Positions 52,179-59,025 of a stretch of 64,000 nt of DNA are shown here, in pieces. The DNA comes from an uncultured Kiritimatiellota bacterium. Its GTDB lineage: Bacteria; Verrucomicrobiota; Kiritimatiellia; RFP12; UBA1067. The stretch spans positions 8,481 to 72,480 of the forward strand of contig CAKTZI010000018.1 of assembly GCA_934635385.1 (NCBI GenBank), read 5' to 3'. The translations under genes were made by a program, and so were the position numbers. The notes below the pieces were generated by a model that was given only the letters and a program-made list of their open reading frames with translations, made no database searches and had not been told where the DNA came from. The first letter of the stretch is position 1. The number at the start of each line of letters is the position of its first letter.

Positions 52179-53401
52179 TGCGGCGTGTCGTCGTGACGGG
52201 CATGGGAATCGTCAGTTCGCTCGGCCACACGGTCGCGGCGGCCTACGAACGGCTGAAGACGCCGAAGAACTGCGTGCGGCGGTCGGAGGAGCTTCAGACC
52301 TACAAGGGGCTTCAGACGAGCCTCTGGGCGCCGTGCGGCTACGTGCGGCCGCCGGACTACACGCGCAAGGTGATCCGCACGATGAGCCCCGTCTCGGAAA
52401 TGGCGCTCTTCGCGACCGACCAGGCCCTTGCGCAGGCGGGGCTGCTGGGCGATCCGGTCGTCCGGGGCGGGCGGCTCGGCGTCGCCTACGGCTCGTGTTC
52501 GGGCGGCGTTGCCGCGAATGCTGACTTCTACTCCGTTCTCATGAACCGCGAAGTGCGCAACGTGACGAGTTCGACGTACATCAAGATGATGTCGCAGACG
52601 TGCGCGGTGAACCTGTCCGTCCACTACGGCACGACGGGGCGGCTGCTGCCGACGGGCACGGCCTGCACGTCCGGCTCGCTCGCCGTGGGCGAGGCCTACG
52701 AGGCGATCCGCTACGGTGCGCAGGACGTGATGATCGCCGGCGGCGCGGAGGAGTTTTCCGTCACGCAGGTCGCCGTCTTCGACACGCTTTTCGCGACCTC
52801 GCGCCGGAACGACGCGCCGGAGACGACGCCGCGCGCGTTCGACCGGGACCGCGACGGACTCGTCATCGGCGATGGCGCGGCGACGCTGATCCTGGAGGAA
52901 TACGAGCATGCCCGTGCGCGCGGCGCGACGGTTCTCGCGGAGGTCGTCGGCTTTGGCACGAACACGGACGGGCGGCATGTCACGCAGCCGAACGCCGAGA
53001 CGATGGCGGTCGCGCTGAAGCTCGCGCTCGAAAACGCGGGGCTGGCGCCGTCCGACATCGGCTACGTCAACGCGCACGGCACGGCGACCGACCTCGGCGA
53101 CATCGCCGAGGGCACGGCGACGGCGGCGGTCTTCGGTGCGGCGAAGCCGCTCGTCTCGACGATCAAGGGCTACACGGGCCACACGCTCGGCGCCTGCGGG
53201 GCGATCGAGGCGGCGCTGACGATCGAGATGCTGCGGCACGGCTGGTTCGCGCCGAACCTCAATCTTGAGAACACCGATCCGCGCTGTGGCGAACACGATT
53301 TCATCACGGGCGCGGGACGCGCGGCCGAGACGGAATTCGCGATGTCCGACAACTTCGCCTTCGGTGGCGTCAACACGTCGCTCGTCTTCCGCCGCGCATG
53401 A
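52178..53401 (+). CDS. Beta-ketoacyl-ACP synthase II-like (KS)
   Basis: A 407-residue condensing enzyme. VVVTGMGIVSSLGHTV starts it; the catalytic triad is Cys in TGTACTSGSLAVGEA, His in NAHGTATDLGD and His in GYTGHTLGACGA. It extends acyl chains on ACP. In aryl-polyene clusters such a KS pairs with a chain-length factor, which is what the next gene resembles. Overlaps that gene by 4 bases (ATGA). Confidence 0.9.
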   Translation: MRRVVVTGMGIVSSLGHTVAAAYERLKTPKNCVRRSEELQTYKGLQTSLWAPCGYVRPPDYTRKVIRTMSPVSEMALFATDQALAQAGLLGDPVVRGGRLGVAYGSCSGGVAANADFYSVLMNREVRNVTSSTYIKMMSQTCAVNLSVHYGTTGRLLPTGTACTSGSLAVGEAYEAIRYGAQDVMIAGGAEEFSVTQVAVFDTLFATSRRNDAPETTPRAFDRDRDGLVIGDGAATLILEEYEHARARGATVLAEVVGFGTNTDGRHVTQPNAETMAVALKLALENAGLAPSDIGYVNAHGTATDLGDIAEGTATAAVFGAAKPLVSTIKGYTGHTLGACGAIEAALTIEMLRHGWFAPNLNLENTDPRCGEHDFITGAGRAAETEFAMSDNFAFGGVNTSLVFRRA

Positions 53402-53859
53402 AGACGCCCCGCATCCTTGCCCGACGCAGCCTGCAGCCCGGCGAGACGCCGGACGTCGCGTTCGTGCCGCCGCTCCTGCGCCGCCGCCTCTCGCCGCTGC
53501 AGAAGATATTCTTCCACCTCGCGAACTTCGGGCCGGACGCGCCGACGCCGCGAAACGTCGTCTTCGCGTCGCGCGACGGCGAGGATACGCTGACGCGGCG
53601 GCTCGTCGCGGACTTCCAGTCGGACGGCACCGTCTCGCCGCACCGCTTCAGCACGTCCGTCTACAACGCCGCACCGGGGCTCTGGAGCGTCTTCACGAAG
53701 AACACCGCGCCCTACACGGCGATTGCCGCCGGGGACGAGACGATCCGCTGCGCGCTCGTGGAGGCCCTGGGCGCGGCAATTTCGCCGACGCTCTTCGTCT
53801 ACGCCGAGGAGACGGGCGGCGGACACGGCTTCTCGTTCCTCTATGCGTTCGACGGTTGA
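53398..53859 (+). CDS. Short beta-ketoacyl synthase-like chain-length factor
   Basis: A 153-residue protein. LARRSLQPGETPDVAFVPPLLRRRLSPLQKIFFHLA and NVVFASRDGEDTLTRRLVADF, then SVYNAAPGLWSV, match the Ketoacyl-synt_2 domain found in aryl-polyene and related clusters. It lacks the KS active-site Cys/His pattern, so it probably acts as a non-catalytic partner of the preceding KS. Overlaps the following gene by 17 bases. Confidence 0.75.
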   Translation: MKTPRILARRSLQPGETPDVAFVPPLLRRRLSPLQKIFFHLANFGPDAPTPRNVVFASRDGEDTLTRRLVADFQSDGTVSPHRFSTSVYNAAPGLWSVFTKNTAPYTAIAAGDETIRCALVEALGAAISPTLFVYAEETGGGHGFSFLYAFDG

Positions 53860-54550
53860 GATCCTGCGCGGCCTGACCGCGACGGCCCTCTTCGCCGTCT
53901 TCGGCGCGGGCGCGCTCGCCGTCTCGCCGCTCATGGCCGTGCTGCGGAAGCCCGAACGTGCGCAGCCGGTCGTGCGGACGCTCTGGCGGCTGATGGCTTG
54001 GCTGTTCGTCGCGACGGGCCTGATTCGCATCGCGCGCGGCAACCTGTCGGCCGTGCGCGGCGCGGTTGTCGTCGCGAACCACCCGACGCTCATTGACGTG
54101 GTGCTGATCGTCTCGCTCGTGCCGCGCACGCTCTACGTCGCCAAGCACGCGCTCAAGGGCAACCCGTTCCTGACGGCGATTGTCCGCGCGACCGCACTGC
54201 CGGATGACGCGCGGCTGCCGGAGATCGCCGCGCCGTACCTGCGGGCGGGGTGGAACGTGCTGATCTTTCCCGAGGGGACGCGCTCGCCGCAGGGCGGGGG
54301 GCTGCATCCGCTCCGGCGCGGCGCGGCCCAGCTCGCGATCCGCGCGGGCGCGCCGGTCGTCTGCATCCGCGAGACGCTGACGCGGCGGATTCTCGCGAAG
54401 GGGCAGCGCCCGTGGGACATGGGCGCGCGGCGCGTCGGCTTCTCGTTTCGGATGTCCGAGCCGATTCCGCCGCCATCGGCCGCCGCCGTCTCGCCACATG
54501 CCGCCGCCGTACGGCTGACGGACGCAATCCGCGCGCGATTGGACGCCTGA
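53843..54550 (+). CDS. 1-acyl-glycerol-3-phosphate acyltransferase family protein
   Basis: A 235-residue PlsC-type acyltransferase with an N-terminal membrane helix. The HX4D motif is NHPTLIDVV and the second motif FPEGTRSPQGG. In this setting it may attach the product of the KS/FabG genes to a lipid; ordinary phospholipid synthesis is the alternative. Confidence 0.85.
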   Translation: MRSTVEILRGLTATALFAVFGAGALAVSPLMAVLRKPERAQPVVRTLWRLMAWLFVATGLIRIARGNLSAVRGAVVVANHPTLIDVVLIVSLVPRTLYVAKHALKGNPFLTAIVRATALPDDARLPEIAAPYLRAGWNVLIFPEGTRSPQGGGLHPLRRGAAQLAIRAGAPVVCIRETLTRRILAKGQRPWDMGARRVGFSFRMSEPIPPPSAAAVSPHAAAVRLTDAIRARLDA

Positions 54551-54573
54551 CGGGCCGAAACGCGGGTGACTTA

Positions 54574-54582
54574 TGCTATAAT
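54574..54582 (+). promoter_or_regulatory. Extended -10 promoter, MFS transporter
   Basis: TGCTATAAT ends 6 bases before the ATG at 54589, which would place the start codon at the first transcribed base. Confidence 0.62.
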
Positions 54583-54588
54583 ACGCAC

Positions 54589-55857
54589 ATGAAGAAACTT
54601 GACTACAAGTGGACGGCGCTCGCCTTGCTGTGGGTCGCCTTTTTTCTCCAGCAGGGGACGCGCCAGCTGTTTGGGCCGTCCGTCCCGGCGATCTGCGGCT
54701 CTCTCGGCATCGACAAGGTGGCGATCGGCGTGGTGGGGACGGTCTTCGCGATGACCTATGGCGTCTGCGTGCCGTTCGCGGGGCTGACGGCCGACCTCCT
54801 GAGCCGCAAGTGGATGGTGACGGTCGGCGTGGCCGTCTTCTGCCTCGGCATCTTCCTGTCGGGCTTTGTCGCCTCGGTGGGGCTCCTGATCGTCACGTAT
54901 GGCGTCCTGAACGGGCTCGGCCAGACGTTCTACTATCCGTCGGCAAGCTCGCTCGTCTCGCAGCTGCACAAGGACTCGCGCGCGACGGCGATGTCGATTC
55001 TCCAGCTGGGGCTCTACATCGGCATCGTCGGCTGTGGCGGCCTCGCGGGCTTCCTCGCGGGCAAGGGCGGCGACCACTGGCGGCTGCCGTTCTGGATCTT
55101 CGGCGGCATCGGCCTCGCGTGGGCCGTCGCGCTCGCGCTCTTCCTGCGCAACACGAAGCCCGCGACCTCCCAAACCTCCCAAACCTTCCAAACATCCCGA
55201 ACCTCCCGAACCTCGAAGCCCCGCATCCGCGAGGCGTGCGTGGCCGTCTTCGCGAAGCCGACGGCGCTGTGCGTGGCGCTGGGGCTCGCGATGATGATCT
55301 ATGTGGACATCGGCTTCAAGAACTGGATGCCGACGCACCTCCAGGCGACCTTCCTCGACGACTGTCCGTTCCTGCGGCAGTGGGCGGGGCTGCACGCCGT
55401 CCTGTGGCACTATCTCGGCGCGATCGTCGGCATCCTGTCCGGCAGCCGCTTCGGCGACCGGGTGGCGAAGGGGCGTCCGGGCATCCGCCTCGAGCTCGGC
55501 ATGCTCGGCCTCGGCCTCGCGATCCCGTTCATCGTCTGGATGGCGCTGACGCCGTCGTTCGTCCTCTGCTGTGTCGCGATGTTCGGCTTTGGCGTCTTTC
55601 GCGGCGTCTACGACTCGAACTTCATGGCGTCGTTCTTCGACGTCGTGAACCCGCGCTACCACGCCTCCGGCGTCGGCATCATGATGTGCATCGCGTTTCT
55701 CTTCGGCTCGCTGTCCTCGACGGTGCTGCCGTGGATCGCGAAGGCGTTCGGCGGCAACATGTCGTATTCGATGGCGTCGCTTGCGGGCTTCTACCTCGTC
55801 GGCGCGCTGATCCTCCTCGTGGCGCGCGCGGCGTTCCTGAAGCGCGACCTCGTGTGA
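54589..55857 (+). CDS. MFS transporter (organophosphate/anion-type)
   Basis: A 422-residue, 12-helix major facilitator. The A-like loop GLTADLLSRKWMVTVG follows helix 2, as in sugar-phosphate/anion symporters such as GlpT/UhpT relatives. The central cytoplasmic loop contains a repeat-derived QTSQTFQTSRTSRTS stretch (9-bp units, 55165-55218). Substrate unknown. The promoter directly abuts the start codon. Confidence 0.85.
   Translation: MKKLDYKWTALALLWVAFFLQQGTRQLFGPSVPAICGSLGIDKVAIGVVGTVFAMTYGVCVPFAGLTADLLSRKWMVTVGVAVFCLGIFLSGFVASVGLLIVTYGVLNGLGQTFYYPSASSLVSQLHKDSRATAMSILQLGLYIGIVGCGGLAGFLAGKGGDHWRLPFWIFGGIGLAWAVALALFLRNTKPATSQTSQTFQTSRTSRTSKPRIREACVAVFAKPTALCVALGLAMMIYVDIGFKNWMPTHLQATFLDDCPFLRQWAGLHAVLWHYLGAIVGILSGSRFGDRVAKGRPGIRLELGMLGLGLAIPFIVWMALTPSFVLCCVAMFGFGVFRGVYDSNFMASFFDVVNPRYHASGVGIMMCIAFLFGSLSSTVLPWIAKAFGGNMSYSMASLAGFYLVGALILLVARAAFLKRDLV
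55165..55218. repeat. 9-bp tandem repeat inside the MFS gene
   Basis: Six 9-base units of ACCTCCCAA type. They belong to the same family as the tracts in glgB and hydF. Confidence 0.9.
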
Positions 55858-55878
55858 CCTGCCGCGCAGTCTTTGTCT

Positions 55879-56335
55879 GCACCAGGGCTTCAGCATGAAA
55901 AGATGCCCCGCTCACTGCGCGACAGTCGTTCGCATTTTGGCCCGTCGGCCCGACAGACAGATCGCGCGAACAGACTTCGCTGCGCTCCGTGCTATGTCGG
56001 CCTGCGGCGCTGAACGCGGAGGAAGCGGAGACAGGGAGACGCGGAGGTGCGAGCCGCAGACTGTCAGGACGGCATCGGTGCGACAAGCTCCGCACGGGGC
56101 GGTCGCGCGCGGAGGGGCGGGAAGTGGCGCGAGTGAGGAGCGAGGGTTTGCAGGCGTCGGAGAGGTCTCGCCCGCAGCCCGTGGTCTCGCCGAGGCACGG
56201 CAGGCTGAAGCCGGCCGATTGTCTTCTGAAAGAAGCGCAAACCCGAACGACGAGACCGAGCGAGCAGCTTCCCGCTCCGACGCGCTGACTGTCGCGCAGT
56301 GATAGAACCATCTTTTCATGCTGAAGCCCTGTTGC
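55879..56335. mobile_element. 457-bp palindromic element with mirrored ORFs (MITE-like)
   Basis: The 543-base gap between the MFS gene and tRNA-Ala is mostly this element. The 49-base ends 55879-55927 and 56287-56335 are inverted copies identical at 43 positions; the differences are one base plus a 6-base block. Each end starts an ORF of 135 codons (plus strand from 55895, minus strand from 56319) beginning MKRxxxHCATV; the variable block encodes the three x residues. The interior carries the 47-base repeat shared with the MmeI-like gene. No transposase or clear target duplication is visible. Confidence 0.8.
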
Positions 56336-56371
56336 CTGCGCCGGGGGGCATTGACGGGGCGGGGGCGTTTT

Positions 56372-56380
56372 TGATATACT
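56372..56380 (+). promoter_or_regulatory. Extended -10 promoter, tRNA-Ala
   Basis: TGATATACT lies 20 bases before the tRNA. Confidence 0.6.
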
Positions 56381-56400
56381 ACACACCGTTTTCATCTCAT

Positions 56401-56476
<76 letters not shown>

Positions 56477-56483
56477 AAGGGAA

Positions 56484-56509
56484 AAGACCGCAGGTTGGCG
56501 GTCTTTTTT
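56484..56509. terminator. Bidirectional terminator between tRNA-Ala and the regulator gene
   Basis: AAGACCGC (56484-56491) pairs with GCGGTCTT (56498-56505) and is followed by TTTT; the complementary strand also ends in a T-run, so it can stop the minus-strand regulator gene too. Confidence 0.9.
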
Positions 56510-56528
56510 CGTTTCCGCTGCGCGGGCG

Positions 56529-57701
56529 TCAGGCGTCGGGGTTCAGCGGCGGCGTCGGGTTCGCGCGCCACGCGCGCATGGACTTGCCGTAACGCTTGAG
56601 GAACGCCGTGCGCAGGGCGTTGCTCGTGCGCCAGCCGCAGAGCGCGGCGAGCGCGTTCAGCCGCTGCGACTTGCTGCGGAGCATCAGCTCGACGCGCTCG
56701 AAGCGGACGCGCAGGATTTCCTCCATGATGGAGTGCCCGGTCGCCTTCTTGAAGTCGAGCTCCGCCAGGCGGCGCGAGCCCGGCATCAGGCGGACGACCT
56801 CCAGGGCCGTGATGCCCGAACAGGCCTTTTCGCGGATGGTCGCAAGGGCCTTGCTGATGCGCGGCGGCGTGCCGAGGCCCGCCGGCGTGGACGCGCGGCG
56901 GATCAGCCCCAGCGCCGAGTAGGACTCGTGCACGGGTGGCTCTTCGGGACGGTCGATGCGCGCCGCCAGGATTTCCGAGGCGCGGTAGCCGGCCTGCTCG
57001 AAGTCGAGAAGGACGCTCGACAGCGGGGGCGTCGTGTTCTCGCAGAGCGACGAGTCGTTGTCTGTGCCGATGACCGCGAGGTTCTTCGGCACGCTGATGT
57101 TCAGCTTGACGGCGAGATCCAGCACCTCCCCGGCGACGTAGTCGTTCTCGGCGAAGACGCCGCAGGGCTTGGGGATCGTCCGCAGCCACTCGCGCAGGGC
57201 CGCGCCACGCGCGCGCGGCGTCTCGAACGACTCGGTGCGCCCGAAGACGCGGCAGGGGTAGCCGTTCGTCCAGAGCGTGCGGCGGAACTCGGCCTCGCGG
57301 TCACGGCTCCAGAAGTGGTTGCCGCCGGAGGCGACGAAGCCGAAGGACGCGAGCCCCGCCGTCAGCAGCTCCTGTGCGGCGCAGCGGCCGGGGCCCTTGT
57401 TCGAGGGGTTCACGAACGAGGCGTCGCGCGGCAGGGTGCGCGGGTCGCGGCCGAGGAAGACGACCGGCACGTCGCCGAACGCCGCCGGATCGAAGTAGTC
57501 CGCCGCCTCGCCGGAGCATTCCACGAGACAGCCGAGGGGCTTCCAGAAGTCGATCAGCGTCGGGATGGACGGCGGGCGCGACGTCGGCTCGATGACCTGC
57601 ACGCGCCACTTGCGGATGCGCGCGAAGCGGTAGGCGCCGGCGAGCTCCTTCTGCCAGGCCTGCCGCCGTGACGTGTGGAAAAACAGGATGGGCTTTTTCA
57701 T
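56529..57701 (-). CDS. XylR-type sugar-responsive regulator (LacI-like sensor + AraC HTH)
   Basis: A 390-residue regulator. Residues 1-270 resemble the periplasmic-binding/LacI sensor of XylR (ILFFHTSRRQAWQKELAGAYRFAR, GVFAENDYVAGEVLDLA, NLAVIGTDNDSSLCENTTPPLSSV). Residues about 285-385 are an AraC-type double HTH (VVRLMPGSRRLAELDFKKATGHSIMEEI, LNALAALCGWRTSNALRTAFLKRYG). Divergently oriented from the epimerase-GRE operon, it most likely controls it in response to a sugar. Its start lies 10 bases after its promoter. Confidence 0.87.
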   Translation of the reverse strand: MKKPILFFHTSRRQAWQKELAGAYRFARIRKWRVQVIEPTSRPPSIPTLIDFWKPLGCLVECSGEAADYFDPAAFGDVPVVFLGRDPRTLPRDASFVNPSNKGPGRCAAQELLTAGLASFGFVASGGNHFWSRDREAEFRRTLWTNGYPCRVFGRTESFETPRARGAALREWLRTIPKPCGVFAENDYVAGEVLDLAVKLNISVPKNLAVIGTDNDSSLCENTTPPLSSVLLDFEQAGYRASEILAARIDRPEEPPVHESYSALGLIRRASTPAGLGTPPRISKALATIREKACSGITALEVVRLMPGSRRLAELDFKKATGHSIMEEILRVRFERVELMLRSKSQRLNALAALCGWRTSNALRTAFLKRYGKSMRAWRANPTPPLNPDA

Positions 57702-57711
57702 GTCGACGTGT

Positions 57712-57720
57712 AGTATACCA
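57712..57720 (-). promoter_or_regulatory. Extended -10 promoter, regulator gene
   Basis: Minus-strand TGGTATACT, 10 bases from the start at 57701. Confidence 0.6.
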
Positions 57721-57741
57721 TAATTCTCTTCGTTTCGTTGG

Positions 57742-57756
57742 CGTAAAATTTTTACG
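57742..57756. promoter_or_regulatory. 15-bp palindrome between divergent promoters (candidate operator)
   Basis: CGTAAAATTTTTACG (7-1-7) lies between the two divergent promoters, which is where an autoregulating XylR-type protein would bind. AraC-domain proteins often use direct repeats, so the assignment is tentative. Confidence 0.5.
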
Positions 57757-57784
57757 ATTTTTTGGTTCTATTGTCCGAAAAATA

Positions 57785-57793
57785 TGGTATACT
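57785..57793 (+). promoter_or_regulatory. Extended -10 promoter, epimerase-GRE operon
   Basis: TGGTATACT lies 35 bases before the ATG at 57829; the leader carries a strong AAGGAGGG site. Confidence 0.62.
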
Positions 57794-57828
57794 ACGCACT
57801 GTCTCAAAAACAAGGAGGGACAACAACC

Positions 57829-59025
57829 ATGATGGACAAGCAAGAGTTGCAACAGCATATCGACAAGTACAGGAAGTATCTGCTCGAATCGGTCGAGTGG
57901 TGGCAGAAATACGCGCCGGACACGAAGCACGGCGGTTTCTACAACTACCTCGGCCGCGACGGCAAGGTGCTCTTCACCGACAAGAACGTCCGCCAGCAGG
58001 GCCGCGACGTCCTGCTTTTCGCGCGCGCCTACAACGAGATCGCGCCGCGCGCGGAGTGGCTTGACCTCGCGTTCCAGGGCATCCGGTTCATCGAGGACCA
58101 CTGCTTCGACGAACGTGACGGCCGCACCTACTACGACGTGACGGAAGACGGGCGTCCCGTGCGCAAGCGCCGCTACGTCGTCACCGAACACTACACGGTG
58201 ATGGCCTACATCGAGCTCTACAAGGCGACGAAGAACCCGGTCTGGAAGGAGAAGGCTGAGAAGCTCTACAAGACGATCATGATGTACTACTACAACCCCG
58301 AGCTGCTGCCGCCGAAGTACTATCCGGCGCGCAAGGTGCGGGCGCACAACATCCCGATGATCATCTCCTGCACCTCGATCATGATGCGCGAGCTCGGCGG
58401 CGACACCTCGCTCTACGACCGGACGATCGCGACGTGCTTCAAGGAGGTCTACTCGACGTTCATGGACTACGACAAGAAGGCCCTGCGCGAGATCGTGAAC
58501 GCCGACGGCACGCCGTGCGAGACGCCGGAGGGCCGCACGATCAACCCCGGCCACTCGATCGAGACGAGCTGGTTCACGATGGAGGAGGCGAAGCACCAGA
58601 AGGACGAGAAGCTCCTCAAGAACGGCCTGCAGGTGCTGGACTGGGCGCTGGACTGGGGCTGGGACACCGTGCAGGGCGACGGCGGAATCATCTACTTCCG
58701 CAACGTCGACGAGGCCGAGGGCCACGAGCCCGACCAGTACGAGCACGAGCTCAAGCTCTGGTGGCCGCAGAACGAGGCGATCTACGCGACGTTCCTCGCC
58801 TATACGCTCACGAAGGACGAGAAGTACCTCGCCTGGTTCAGGAAGATCGAGAAATGGTTCTTCGACCACTTCATCGACAAGGAATACGGCGAGATCATCA
58901 AGTACCTCCGTCGCGACGGCACGCCGTCCTGCACGATGAAGGGCACCCGCTGGGCCGGCGCGTTCCATTATCCGCGCATGCTCTTCAACCTCATCCGCCT
59001 CATGCAGGAGGAACTCGCGAAATGA
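57829..59025 (+). CDS. AGE-family sugar 2-epimerase/isomerase
   Basis: A 398-residue (alpha/alpha)6-barrel enzyme of the N-acylglucosamine 2-epimerase/cellobiose 2-epimerase superfamily, which interconverts C2 epimers or aldoses and ketoses. Signature regions are WWQKYAPDTKHGGFYNYLGRDGK, KNVRQQGRDVLLFARAY, NPGHSIETSWF (catalytic His) and LKLWWPQNEAIYATFLAY (second His region replaced by WWPQNE). Two adjacent ATGs (57829, 57832) are possible. It overlaps the GRE gene by 4 bases (ATGA), so the pair is coupled. Substrate unknown. Confidence 0.87.
   Translation: MMDKQELQQHIDKYRKYLLESVEWWQKYAPDTKHGGFYNYLGRDGKVLFTDKNVRQQGRDVLLFARAYNEIAPRAEWLDLAFQGIRFIEDHCFDERDGRTYYDVTEDGRPVRKRRYVVTEHYTVMAYIELYKATKNPVWKEKAEKLYKTIMMYYYNPELLPPKYYPARKVRAHNIPMIISCTSIMMRELGGDTSLYDRTIATCFKEVYSTFMDYDKKALREIVNADGTPCETPEGRTINPGHSIETSWFTMEEAKHQKDEKLLKNGLQVLDWALDWGWDTVQGDGGIIYFRNVDEAEGHEPDQYEHELKLWWPQNEAIYATFLAYTLTKDEKYLAWFRKIEKWFFDHFIDKEYGEIIKYLRRDGTPSCTMKGTRWAGAFHYPRMLFNLIRLMQEELAK

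Noticed and set aside
55895..56302. A conventional protein gene of 135 codons
   Set aside because: A mirror ORF of equal length starts in the opposite inverted end, and neither product resembles a known family, so I annotate the whole as an element.
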